The notes under the pieces: model-generated | Seen by the model: only the letters and a program-made list of their open reading frames with translations | What the model was told of the DNA's origin: nothing | The model's database searches: none | From: Xanthomonas chitinilytica | GTDB taxonomy: Bacteria; Pseudomonadota; Gammaproteobacteria; Xanthomonadales; Xanthomonadaceae | Length of the DNA: 64,000 nt | Direction: 5' to 3' | Assembly (NCBI RefSeq): GCF_026107455.2 | Contig: NZ_JAPCHY010000010.1 | Location: 1-64,000, forward strand | Part shown: piece by piece, positions 10,183 through 19,397 of the stretch | How positions within the stretch are numbered: position 1 is the stretch's first letter | Layout of the letters: each line of letters begins with the position of its first letter | Program-made: the position numbers and the translations under genes

Positions 10183-10650
10183 GTGTTCGATATCGGATTC
10201 AGCGAACTGCTGCTGATCGCGGTGGTGGCCCTGGTGGTGCTCGGCCCCGAGCGCCTGCCCAAGGCGGCGCGCTTCGCCGGGCTGTGGGTGCGGCGCGCGC
10301 GCAACCAGTGGGATTCGGTGAAGCAGGAGCTCGAGCGCGAACTGCACGCCGAGGAACTCAAGCGCAACCTGCAGGACATGAAGGCCTCGCTGCGACAGAC
10401 CGAAGCCCAGCTGCGCGACAGCGGGCAGCAGCTGCGCGACGAGGCCGGCGAACTGCGCCGGCAGCTGGAGCAGGAACAGGCCTCGGCGCTGGGCGAAACC
10501 GGGGACGGCGAACGCGCCACGGCTCCGGATGCCGACGGCGCGTCGGTCGATGCCGCGCCGAAGCTGGCGTCGACCGAACCGGAATCCGGATCCGAATCCG
10601 CCACACAAACGCCTGCCATGCATGACACTCCGCCGGAGCCGCGACCATGA
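10183..10650 (+). CDS. tatB: Sec-independent translocase subunit TatB
   Basis: 155-residue Tat receptor-complex subunit with an N-terminal membrane helix (FDIGFSELLLIAVVALVVLG), the GPERLPKAARFAG hinge and a long charged helical region with coiled-coil character. The start codon is GTG at 10183, 15 bp after tatA. The 3' end overlaps tatC by four bases. Confidence 0.95.
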   Translation: MFDIGFSELLLIAVVALVVLGPERLPKAARFAGLWVRRARNQWDSVKQELERELHAEELKRNLQDMKASLRQTEAQLRDSGQQLRDEAGELRRQLEQEQASALGETGDGERATAPDADGASVDAAPKLASTEPESGSESATQTPAMHDTPPEPRP

Positions 10651-11402
10651 GCGGCGGCGATGCCGGCGAGTCCAGCCTGGTCGAACACCTGATCGAATTG
10701 CGCGCACGGCTGGTACGCGGCCTGGTCGGCCTGGGCGTGGTGCTGCTGGCGCTGCTGCCGTTCTCGCGCACGCTCTACACCCAGCTGGCGACGCCGCTGA
10801 TCTCGCAGCTGCCGGCCGGGCAGTCGATGATCGCCACCAACCCGGCCGGCGCCTTCTTCGCCCCGCTCAAGCTGACCTTCTTCACCGCGTTGTTCGTCGC
10901 GGTGCCGTGGCTGCTGTACCAGGCCTGGGCATTCGTGGCGCCGGGGCTGTACGCGCGCGAGAAGCGGCTGGCGCTGCCGCTGCTCGGCTCGGCGGTGGCG
11001 CTGTTCTACATCGGCTGCGCCTTCGCCTACTTCCTGGTGCTGCCGGCGGTGTTCCACTTCCTGACCACCTTCCGCCCGGACGTCATCGCCATCACTCCCG
11101 ATGCCGGCGCCTACCTGGATTTCGTGCTGGCGATCTTCTTCGCCTTCGGCATCAGTTTCGAGCTGCCGGTGGCGATGGTGATCCTGGTGCTGCTGGGCTG
11201 GGTGACGCCGGCGCAGCTGCGCGAGGGCCGCGGCTACGCCATCGTCGGCATCTTCGTGATCGCCGCGGTGCTGACTCCGCCGGACGTGGTGTCGCAGCTG
11301 ATGCTGGCGATCCCGATGTGCGTGCTGTACGAGCTGGGCATCCACGCCGCGCGCTGGCTGTCGCCGGGCCCACGCCCCGACCACAACGAATCGCCGCAAT
11401 GA
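10647..11402 (+). CDS. tatC: Sec-independent translocase subunit TatC
   Basis: 251-residue six-helix membrane subunit that recognises twin-arginine signal peptides. The N-terminal SLVEHLIELRARL block, the NPAGAFFAPLKLTFFTALF periplasmic-loop region and FAFGISFELPVAMVIL are family hallmarks. The ATG overlaps the tatB stop (ATGA). Confidence 0.97.
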   Translation: MSGGDAGESSLVEHLIELRARLVRGLVGLGVVLLALLPFSRTLYTQLATPLISQLPAGQSMIATNPAGAFFAPLKLTFFTALFVAVPWLLYQAWAFVAPGLYAREKRLALPLLGSAVALFYIGCAFAYFLVLPAVFHFLTTFRPDVIAITPDAGAYLDFVLAIFFAFGISFELPVAMVILVLLGWVTPAQLREGRGYAIVGIFVIAAVLTPPDVVSQLMLAIPMCVLYELGIHAARWLSPGPRPDHNESPQ

Positions 11403-12191
11403 CGAACGCCCCGCTGCGTTCCGTCGGTTGACCGCGGCATCGCCCGCGATACCGGACGCCCGAACCTCGATGGTCGGCGGCCGGCCAGTTCGAATCCCGC
11501 CTCCGCGCCATCGGCAACGACCAGCGCCCCCATGTTCCCTGGCGGGCAAGGCGCAGGTGCATCGCCTGCCAGCGAACTGCCGATCTCCGGATGCACCGGA
11601 CGATACGGGACGGTCATCCGGAGCGCGTGAGGGATGACGGATATCGATGGATGCTCCCGGCATCCGCCGCGTGAAGCGGCAGCCATGCGGCCCACGGATG
11701 CGGTCGACGTGCGGCACCCCGCACGGGCATCCGTGATACGGGTCACGGCAACGCCGCGCTGCGCGGGGTATTAGCTTTCCCTGCAGGGGATCGGCCGACA
11801 TGCCATCAATCCGAAGGCGACAGCGGATGACGTCCTGCATCCCGGCGTTGGATAGCCCAGCCAGCACGATCACACCCAGCTCCGCCCATCGGCCGCAGCA
11901 GGCCGGTGGGGCAGCGGGCCGCAGCGTTTGCGCGGATCGGACCGCGCCGTCCCCGGGCGCGGCGGCCGACGACGACAGACGAACAGGCAACGGATCGCGA
12001 CACCAGGAACGGCAGGGCGCCGCAGGCAGCCCTGTCGGCACGGCCATGGAAGACCGTGTCCGCGGAGACGGGCGCATGGGCGCCGCCGTCTCCGCAACCC
12101 TCCGGGCTCGTACCGGACAAGGTCGGGAGCGCGCAGGACGCAGCTCCCCGGCCTCTCGCGAATGGATATTCCATCGACAAAGGAGCGTGTT
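11403..12191 (+). other. 789-bp gap without a convincing gene; long-arm inverted repeats
   Basis: No reading frame here has a credible start or a recognisable product. Two long-arm stem-loops stand out. At 11585-11623, CTCCGGATG pairs with CATCCGGAG. At 11693-11735, CACGGATGC pairs with GCATCCGTG around an inner GTGCGG/CCGCAC hairpin. These could be the tatC terminator, a small RNA, or degenerate repeats. The last 30 bp hold the AGGAGCG ribosome-binding site of the protease gene. Confidence 0.4.
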
Positions 12192-13187
12192 ATGAAAAGT
12201 CTGGCTGCACTGGGTTTGGCGCTGCTGGTATCGGCTACGGCGGCGGGCACGGCGGAGGCGGGGAAACCGGCGTTCGAGAAACTGGGCGGGAAAGCGAAGT
12301 TCATACACGGCGACAACCTGGTGACCGATGTGTTTCCGGAAACCGGCGCTTCGCTCGACGAGCGCCTGCAGACGCCGCGGCAGAAGGCGGCCGGGTTGAG
12401 CGCGATCATGGTCACCCGCGAGGGCGACCAGTACGTATCGAGGATGGCTCCCGAGGACGTGGAGCTGTTCGAGGATGCGATCAAGGCGCTGGAACTGCTC
12501 GGCCGCGTGCCGGACGCGATGCCCGGCTCGCCGCCGACGCTGCCGACCGTCCACGGCGACGCCTGGGCGGTGCCCAACGTCGTCATCGGCGCCGACAACA
12601 GGGTGCAGGTGACCAATACTACCGTCGCGCCGTACTGGAACATCGGTCGTATCGGGATCGGCTGCACCGGGACGCTGATCGGGCCGAAGCACGTCCTGAC
12701 CGCGGGCCACTGCGTGTCCAACGGCGCCGGCAGCTGGTATTCCAGCCTGAACTTCACCGTGGCCCAGAACGGCAGCTACCAGCCGTGGGGGACGAAGTCG
12801 TGGGCGAACGTCATCACCTCCTCGGAGTGGCACAACAACGCGAACACCAACTACGACTATGCGTTGATCGTCCTCAGCGAACCCGCCCATGGCGGCTATG
12901 CCGCCTGGGGAACGTACTCCGGAGGCAACCACACCATCACCGGGTATCCGGGCGAGAAGCCGTTCGGGACGATGTGGACGCATTCCGGGGCGGTCTCGAC
13001 CAGCGGTTCCTACCGGCTCTGCTACACCATCGACACCAGCGGCGGGAACAGCGGAAGCGGCATCTACGACAGCGGCAACCGCGTCCGCGGGATACATACC
13101 ACGGGCTCGTCCAGCCAGAACTGCGGGACGCGGCTGACCAGCACCGTGTACAACACGATCCAGAACTGGATCTCCAGCAACCCGTGA
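12192..13187 (+). CDS. Secreted trypsin-fold serine protease (S1B/glutamyl-endopeptidase-like)
   Basis: 331-residue exported endopeptidase precursor. Residues 1-24 (MKSLAALGLALLVSATAAGT and onward) form a signal peptide and about 25-130 a probable propeptide. The catalytic domain has His173 (TAGHC), Asp222 (NYDYALI) and Ser287 (GGNSGSG). A cysteine pair, CTGT and the Cys of TAGHC, brackets the His region, as in trypsin-like enzymes; further cysteines lie in RLCYTI and QNCGT. Family fold and triad are clear; glutamyl specificity is only a guess from the V8-like layout. The start is supported by AGGAGCG nine bases upstream. A strong hairpin and a small lipoprotein gene follow. Confidence 0.88.
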   Translation: MKSLAALGLALLVSATAAGTAEAGKPAFEKLGGKAKFIHGDNLVTDVFPETGASLDERLQTPRQKAAGLSAIMVTREGDQYVSRMAPEDVELFEDAIKALELLGRVPDAMPGSPPTLPTVHGDAWAVPNVVIGADNRVQVTNTTVAPYWNIGRIGIGCTGTLIGPKHVLTAGHCVSNGAGSWYSSLNFTVAQNGSYQPWGTKSWANVITSSEWHNNANTNYDYALIVLSEPAHGGYAAWGTYSGGNHTITGYPGEKPFGTMWTHSGAVSTSGSYRLCYTIDTSGGNSGSGIYDSGNRVRGIHTTGSSSQNCGTRLTSTVYNTIQNWISSNP

Positions 13188-13216
13188 GCGGGCGCTTGCG
13201 ATCCTGAGCGGCGTCG

Positions 13217-13246
13217 CCGTGGTGCCCGGATGACCGGGCACCACGG
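13217..13246 (+). terminator. Perfect 13-bp hairpin after the protease gene
   Basis: CCGTGGTGCCCGG (13217-13229), loop ATGA, inverse complement to 13246. No T-run follows, so it may be a terminator or an mRNA-stabilising or attenuating structure between protease and lipoprotein. Confidence 0.6.
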
Positions 13247-13282
13247 TTCTCGCCGAAGCAACCCAGACGCGAGGTGGCGGAC

Positions 13283-13561
13283 ATGAGATGGATGCTTGCC
13301 GTGACGCTGGTACTTCTGGCGGGCTGTGGCATCGGCGGCAAACCGCCGGCGGTGGATCGCGAGCCGCTGGAGGCCGCGCTGATCGTCGGCAGCGCGGAAT
13401 CCCCGGACCCGGTGCTGGCCAGGGTCATGGAGCTGGAGGAAAGCGGCGTGGTGGAAGACGTGGTGGTACACGAATCGTTCCCGGTGCAGATCCGCCTGCG
13501 CGCGCCGCGGCGGGTGATCGACGAATTGAACGGGATCCCGCGGGCCGGAGAGCTGCGTTAG
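13283..13561 (+). CDS. Small putative lipoprotein
   Basis: 92-residue protein of unknown function. MRWMLAVTLVLLAGCGIGG is a lipoprotein signal peptide with lipobox LLAGC, lipidated at Cys14. The mature part is acidic and short (VDREPLEAALIVGSAESPDP...), ending IPRAGELR. GAGG lies eight bases before the ATG at 13283; an upstream in-frame GTG at 13274 is less likely. It lies 95 bp downstream of the secreted protease on the same strand, so a role with the protease (inhibitor, anchor) is conceivable but unproven. Confidence 0.65.
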   Translation: MRWMLAVTLVLLAGCGIGGKPPAVDREPLEAALIVGSAESPDPVLARVMELEESGVVEDVVVHESFPVQIRLRAPRRVIDELNGIPRAGELR

Positions 13562-13677
13562 GGCGTTTCGCGGCGCCCCTTCATGGCGACGGAAGCCGGT
13601 CGGATCCATGCCGGCCGCCCGCGGCGCTCCTGCAGCGGGAGCGAAGCCTCGCCGCTTGCCGCGGGGTCTTCCAGATC

Positions 13678-13712
13678 GTCATCCCCGCGCAGGCGGGGAC
13701 CCAGCGACTCGA
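13678..13712. repeat. Short palindromic intergenic repeat (GTCATCCCCGCG type)
   Basis: CGTCATCCCCGCG begins the element; its core hairpin is CCCCGC-GCAG-GCGGGG (13683-13698), followed by ACCCAGCGACTC. This pattern resembles dispersed palindromic repeats common in proteobacterial genomes. Only one copy is in this window. Confidence 0.5.
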
Positions 13713-13846
13713 CTGCGATGCTGGATGAAAGCCGGCGGTTTTCCGGAACCAGTGCCGGATCTGCATGAACGCCTGTGGATGACCGGCCCAACGGCTGTCG
13801 AAGAGCGCTTCCGCCAGCGCGGGGATGGCGAACAACGCCAGCCCGA

Positions 13847-13874
13847 AACGAAAACCCCGGCCGGGGCCGGGGTT
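13847..13874 (-). terminator. Rho-independent terminator of the BPSS1780-type gene
   Basis: On the minus strand AACCCCGGCC pairs with GGCCGGGGTT around a CC loop (13853-13874), followed by TTCGTTTCG. It begins seven bases after the stop codon of the minus-strand gene at 13882. Confidence 0.75.
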
Positions 13875-13881
13875 CTGTGCA

Positions 13882-14778
13882 TCATGCCGCGAAGATGTTG
13901 TCCGGCTGCGGGACCGACGACGGCGTCTGCGGGCCGTGGTCGAACATCTGCTTCCAGGCTGCATAGACGGCGCCGGCGAGCACCGGCATCACCACCGCCA
14001 TCAGCAGCAGCTGCGCCACCCACAATGCCAGCAGCTGGCCGCCGATGAGCTGGGCGACCAGCGCCACGATCATCACCGCGAAGTAGATCGCGAACACCGC
14101 GACGAAGGCGAGCAGGAAGAACACCAGCATCGCCAGCAGGTTGTGCAGGCAGCCGCGCAGGCTTTCGCGCAGCGCCAGCAGGCCGTTGCGGTGCTGGAAC
14201 ATCACCTGCGGCGACAGCGTGAACAGCGCCAGCGCCATGGCGGCGAAGGTGGCCACCACCAGCAGCAGCCACAGCAGGATGCGCCCGGCCGGCAGGCTGG
14301 CGACCAGCGCCTCGATCGCCGCCGGGTCCGGCTGCGCGCCGGACTGGCTCATCTCGTTGAGCCGGGTCATCACCTCGCCCAGCTGCTGCAGGCCGCTGGT
14401 GCCCAGCAGCAACAGCAGCAGCGCGCCCAGCAGCAGGCCGGCGCCCAGCTGCGGCAGCAGCGCCACCAGCAGGTGCGGCGCACGGCCGTCGTGCAGGCCC
14501 TGCAGCAGGTGCGAGGGACGCGCTTCGCGGCCCTGGTCGACTTCGCGCACCGCCCATACCATGCCGCCGAAGAACACCGGGCCGGCCAGCGCCAGCAGGA
14601 ACTGGGCCACGGTGGCCAGCGCCGGGTGCAGCAGCGACACCGACATCACCACCAGCGCCGCCACGCCCCACATCACGCCCAGCAGGCCCAGCGCCCGCGG
14701 CGCCTTGCGCAGCAGCACGAAGCCGGTCAACAGCCATTCCGCGCCGGCGGAGGCCGGCACCTTGCGAATCTCGCTCAT
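13882..14778 (-). CDS. BPSS1780-like multi-pass membrane protein
   Basis: 298-residue inner-membrane protein resembling the BPSS1780 family, of unknown function. About six hydrophobic segments are visible, including ALGLLGVMWGVAALVVMSVS, LLVALLPQLGAGLLLGALLL, ILLWLLLVVATFAAMALALF, LLAMLVFFLLAFVAVFAIYF and LLLMAVVMPVLAGAVYAAW. A hydrophilic loop (RLNEMSQSGAQPDP) lies near residue 140. The N-terminal VPASAGAEWLLTGFVLLRKAP is typical of the family. It lies downstream of the amidotransferase gene after a 462-bp gap, so it probably has its own promoter. Confidence 0.75.
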   Translation of the reverse strand: MSEIRKVPASAGAEWLLTGFVLLRKAPRALGLLGVMWGVAALVVMSVSLLHPALATVAQFLLALAGPVFFGGMVWAVREVDQGREARPSHLLQGLHDGRAPHLLVALLPQLGAGLLLGALLLLLLGTSGLQQLGEVMTRLNEMSQSGAQPDPAAIEALVASLPAGRILLWLLLVVATFAAMALALFTLSPQVMFQHRNGLLALRESLRGCLHNLLAMLVFFLLAFVAVFAIYFAVMIVALVAQLIGGQLLALWVAQLLLMAVVMPVLAGAVYAAWKQMFDHGPQTPSSVPQPDNIFAA

Positions 14779-15240
14779 TCCAATTCCGAAGCAGGGGGAA
14801 ACGCCGGCAGGTCACCGACGTGGCGGGATTATCGCCGGAACCCGCGCCACCGGCGAGCCGGGCCCGCGGTTGCCGGGGCCCGGCCGGAAGACGTTCCTCG
14901 GCAACGGAGGGGCGGGTGCCGGCGATGCGACAGGAAGCGGCGGTCGGCTGCTGGCCGGATCGCGGCCCGACACGACGCAAGGAGGCGTGTCCATGCTGCC
15001 GGGACGCGTCGGCGCAGGCAGCGATGCCGGTGAGATGTGGCGCGGCGGCAGGCGGTCGCGGGGCCGTGCCGGGGATGCCGGTAGCCGCCGCCGGTGCGCG
15101 TGTCCCAGCCGGAGCGATCGATGACGGCAGGCGGGGCCGGAGGAAAGCCGGCCGCGGATCGTCGTGCCGTTGCCGGTCGTGCCGCAGGGCGGGCGACGCC
15201 GGTTCGCTGGAGAGCGGCGCCGCGCCTTGCCCGTCGCCGC
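14779..15240. other. 462-bp GC-rich gap, nothing recognised
   Basis: Between two minus-strand genes. Overlapping frames are open but show no recognisable protein or start signal. No clear repeat or hairpin with a T-run was found. It presumably holds the promoter of the gene at 13882-14778. Confidence 0.4.
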
Positions 15241-15969
15241 TCAGTGCGTGGTGCCGGTGCGGACGTGGCGGACGAAGCGCCGCAGCAGCTGCCGCGCCAG
15301 CGGGGCGGCGCTGACCTCGCGGGCCACGGTGCGGGCGCAGCCGCCATGGCGGGCGATGCAGTCGGCGCGGGCGCGGACGTAGCCGCGCATGTGGTGGGTG
15401 GCGAACTCGGGATGGAACTGCAGGCCCCAGGTGTTGGCGCCCCAGCGGAAGGCGTGGCAGTTGTCCTGCACCGAGCGCGCCAGCACGGTGGCGCCGGCCG
15501 GGGCGCGCAGCACCGTCTGCAGGTGGGTGGCGTGGGCCGGGAAGCTGGCCGGCAGCCCGGCGAACAGCGGATCGTCGGCGGCCGGCGGCTGCAGGTCCAG
15601 GCGGATGGTGCCCGATTCGCGACCGGCCGGGTTGTATGCCACCTCGCCGCCCAGCGCATGCGCCAGCAGCTGGTGGCCGTAGCAGATGCCCAGCAGCGGC
15701 ATGCCGGCGTGGGCGGCCTCGCGCAGCCAGCCGGCGCTGCGTTCGCTCCACTCGGCGCGGTCGGTGACGAACGCGGCCGAGCCGGTGACGATCGCCCCGG
15801 CGAAACCGGTGCGCGCCGGCAGCGGATCGCCGGCCGCCACGTTCGCTACCACGGTCTCGCGCGGGCCCAGCCCGGCGGCCACGCGGATCCAGTGCGGGAA
15901 GCGTCCGTAGCGCTTGAGCGGGGCGGCCGGCTGGCCGGTCTCGAGGATCAGGAAGGGCGGCGGACTCAT
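15241..15969 (-). CDS. Class I glutamine amidotransferase (GMP synthase-like)
   Basis: 242-residue stand-alone GATase1 protein. The nucleophile Cys is in LLGICYGHQLLAHALGG, and the catalytic His and Glu are in WGLQFHPEFA. PFLILETGQPAAPLKRYGRF is the N-terminal strand of the family. Such proteins usually hydrolyse glutamine or gamma-glutamyl compounds; there is no synthetase partner next to it, so the acceptor is unknown. A gamma-glutamyl hydrolase role is possible. Confidence 0.85.
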   Translation of the reverse strand: MSPPPFLILETGQPAAPLKRYGRFPHWIRVAAGLGPRETVVANVAAGDPLPARTGFAGAIVTGSAAFVTDRAEWSERSAGWLREAAHAGMPLLGICYGHQLLAHALGGEVAYNPAGRESGTIRLDLQPPAADDPLFAGLPASFPAHATHLQTVLRAPAGATVLARSVQDNCHAFRWGANTWGLQFHPEFATHHMRGYVRARADCIARHGGCARTVAREVSAAPLARQLLRRFVRHVRTGTTH

Positions 15970-16089
15970 CGTGGCGACATGGGACGGTACGTGGTCGATT
16001 CTAGGCGGTGCCGGACGCCGGGGCGCGGCCGTGCGGCCCGGCGCCTTAGAACCATGGGTTTGGTCTAAAGAACCATCGCACCATCTTTC

Positions 16090-16219
16090 GTAGAGCCGAG
16101 CTTGCTCGGCTGGGGCGTCATGGGAAGGCTTCAGCCGAGCAAGCTCGGCTCTGGGAAGGCCTCAGCCGAGCAAGCTCGGCTCTACTGGGACGGTTTCAGC
16201 CGAGCAAGCTCGGCTCTAC
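16090..16219. repeat. Cluster of four GTAG-type REP units
   Basis: One forward unit (16090-16112, GTAGAGCCGAGC...) and three inverted units (16132-16152, which lacks the terminal TAC; 16163-16185; 16197-16219). Spacers contain variants of GGGAAGGC or GGGACGG. The last unit supplies the stop codon (16216-16218) of the GspE/PilB-type gene that ends here. Confidence 0.88.
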
Positions 16220-18033
16220 TCCGTCGGTGGCAGCACCGACAGCACTTCCTCGACCGTGGTCAGCCCGGCGGCCACCTTTTCAAGCCCGGCGCGGCGCAGC
16301 GTGCGCAAGCCTTCGCCACGCGCGGCACGGCTGAATCCGGCCAGATCCATGTCGGCGCGGATCAGCCCGCGCAGCCGCGAACCCAATGGCAGCAACTCAT
16401 ACAGGCCGATCCGGCCCATGTAGCCGGTGCGCCGGCACTCCAGGCAACCGACCGGTGCACACGCCGCCACTTCATCAGGCAATGCCTCATCGGCATCGCG
16501 CAGGACCGCCCAGTCGGCCTCGGACAGGGTGTCCGGCTGCTTGCAGTGCGGGCACAGGGTGCGCACCAGCCGCTGCGCCAGCACCCCGTTCACGGTGGAG
16601 GCGATCAGGTAGTGCGGCACCCCCAGGTCGAGCAGGCGGGTGATCGCCGAGGGCGCGTCGTTGGTGTGCAGGGTGGACAGCACCAGGTGGCCGGTGAGCG
16701 AGGCCTGCACCGCCATCTGCGCGGTCTCCAGGTCGCGGATCTCGCCGATCATGATGATGTCCGGGTCCTGCCGCAGCAGGGTGCGCACGCCGGCGGCGAA
16801 GTCCAGGTCGATGTTGGTCTGCACCTGCATCTGGTTGAACTCCGGCGCGATCATCTCGATCGGGTCCTCCACCGTGCACACGTTCACGTCCGGGGTGGCC
16901 AGCCGCTTGAGCGTGGAATACAGGGTGGTAGTCTTGCCCGAGCCGGTCGGGCCGGTGACCAGCACGATGCCGTGCGGGCGCGCCACCAGCTCGTTCCAGC
17001 CGGCCGCTTCTTCCGGGCTAAAGCCGAGCTGGTCGATGCTCTTGAACGCGGCGTCCGGGTCGAAGATGCGCATCACGCACTTCTCGCCGAACGCGGTGGG
17101 CATGGTCGACAGCCGCATCTCCACCTCGCGCCCGCCCGGCGAACGGGTCTTGATGCGGCCGTCCTGCGGCCGCCGGCGCTCGGCCAGGTCCATGCGCCCG
17201 AGCACCTTGATGCGGCTGACCACCGCGGTCATCACCGCCGGCGGCAGCTCGAACACCTTGTGCAGCACGCCGTCGATGCGGAAGCGCATGCGCCCCATGT
17301 CGCGCCGCGGCTCCAGGTGGATGTCGCTGGCGCGCTGCTCGTAGGCGTACTGCAGCAGCCAGTCGACGATGTTGACGATGTGGTGGTCGTCGGCATTGAC
17401 GTCGCCGGCGCGGCCCAGCTCCACCAGCTGCTCGAAGCTGGGCAGGGTGCCGCTGACCTCGCCACGGGCATCGCCGCGGGCGCCGCGCACCGAGCGGGTG
17501 ACGCCGAAGAACTCCATGGTGTAGCGGTGCAGGTCCAGCGGGTTGACCAGCACCGTCTCGATCCGGCGCCGGGTCAGGTGCTGCAGGTCGGGCAGCCAGT
17601 CCTGCGCGGTCGGTTCGCTGGTGGCCACCAGCACCTTCTCCGTATCCACCGCCAGCGGCAGGATCCGGTGCCGGCGCGCGTAGGCGTGCGAGACCACCGC
17701 GGTGGCGGCGGCCACGTCGACCCGGGTCGGGTCGATGCGCAGGTGGCGGCTGCCGGTGCGCGCGGCCAGCCATTCGGTCAGCCGCTCCAGCCCCAGTTCG
17801 CCGGCCGGTGGCCGCGCCGCGGTCAGCTTGAGGTTGGCCAGCAGCACCAGCGGGTGCACCTCGCTGGCGTTGCGCGCGCCCTGGGCGGAAAAGCGGATGC
17901 GCTCGTGGTCGGCCTCGGCCACCATGCCGTCGGCGACCAGCGCCGCGGCCACGCGTTCGAACACCAGTCGCCCGGGAGGCAGCTGCGCTGCGCTGGGAGC
18001 CGGCCCGAACTGCACCGTTTGCCGCTGATCCAT
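16216..18033 (-). CDS. GspE/PilB family secretion ATPase
   Basis: 605-residue cytoplasmic hexameric ATPase of the type II secretion/type IV pilus family. The N-terminal MshEN-like region (to about residue 200) is followed by a core with Walker [13 protein letters not shown] (K367), an Asp box around [10 protein letters not shown], Walker [17 protein letters not shown] and the His box [19 protein letters not shown] zinc-binding CPHC...CLEC pair lies near residues 495 and 532. It is isolated from other gsp or pil genes, so its machine cannot be named; T2SS and T4P are both possible. Its C-terminus (VLPPTE) ends on a TAG formed by the REP cluster. Confidence 0.9.
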   Translation of the reverse strand: MDQRQTVQFGPAPSAAQLPPGRLVFERVAAALVADGMVAEADHERIRFSAQGARNASEVHPLVLLANLKLTAARPPAGELGLERLTEWLAARTGSRHLRIDPTRVDVAAATAVVSHAYARRHRILPLAVDTEKVLVATSEPTAQDWLPDLQHLTRRRIETVLVNPLDLHRYTMEFFGVTRSVRGARGDARGEVSGTLPSFEQLVELGRAGDVNADDHHIVNIVDWLLQYAYEQRASDIHLEPRRDMGRMRFRIDGVLHKVFELPPAVMTAVVSRIKVLGRMDLAERRRPQDGRIKTRSPGGREVEMRLSTMPTAFGEKCVMRIFDPDAAFKSIDQLGFSPEEAAGWNELVARPHGIVLVTGPTGSGKTTTLYSTLKRLATPDVNVCTVEDPIEMIAPEFNQMQVQTNIDLDFAAGVRTLLRQDPDIIMIGEIRDLETAQMAVQASLTGHLVLSTLHTNDAPSAITRLLDLGVPHYLIASTVNGVLAQRLVRTLCPHCKQPDTLSEADWAVLRDADEALPDEVAACAPVGCLECRRTGYMGRIGLYELLPLGSRLRGLIRADMDLAGFSRAARGEGLRTLRRAGLEKVAAGLTTVEEVLSVLPPTE

Positions 18034-18189
18034 CCGCCAAATTCCTCAGAGCGTGCCATGTACATCGTGGTGGGGCGGCGGCCGGGTGGCTGTCGCGCTG
18101 CAGGCGTCCCTATGCAGACGCCGCGCGCAGCGACGCGCCCGTTGCCGCGGCGTGCCGGCATGCCGGGGAGCGCGGCCGCGACCGCTCGC

Positions 18190-18195
18190 TATACT
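18190..18195 (+). promoter_or_regulatory. -10 element of glyQ
   Basis: TATACT, 30 bases before the glyQ ATG; a good match to TATAAT. No clear -35 was identified. Confidence 0.5.
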
Positions 18196-18225
18196 AGCGC
18201 ACCCCTCCGTACGGCAACCCGCAGC

Positions 18226-19133
<908 letters not shown>

Positions 19134-19137
<4 letters not shown>

Positions 19138-19397
19138 GCCTTTCCGGAGCCGACGGGCTCGCCAGCGCCGGCTACGTGAACTTCCTGTTCGGAGCCCTGC
19201 TGGCCGCCTGGGCGATGAGCAACGGGCGCAGCGGAATCCTGTGGCTGATCTTCGACAGGGTGCTGGCACCGGTCGCCGGCCCGGTGATGCTGTTCGTGCA
19301 TGGGCGCGCGCTGCGCCGCAAGCCCGATTCCGATGTTTCCGTGTTTCCCCCAACTGGGCGCAGCGACCTGATGTCGATGCGCAAGGACGTCATATGA
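19134..19397 (+). CDS. Small hypothetical membrane protein between glyQ and glyS
   Basis: 87-residue protein of unknown function. It starts on an ATGA overlap with the glyQ stop and ends on an ATGA overlap with the glyS start, so all three genes look translationally coupled. Two hydrophobic stretches are visible: [20 protein letters not shown] and [20 protein letters not shown]. The tail is charged ([12 protein letters not shown]...). Most bacteria join glyQ directly to glyS, so this insertion is unusual. Double overlap supports reality; homologues could not be checked. Confidence 0.65.

Noticed and set aside
10116..13244. 1042-codon minus-strand frame across tatBC and the protease gene
   Set aside because: It runs antisense to clear genes and has low-complexity translation.
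16081..16220. REP cluster considered as a CRISPR array
   Set aside because: Units are palindromic, alternate in orientation, and have short similar spacers; no cas genes.
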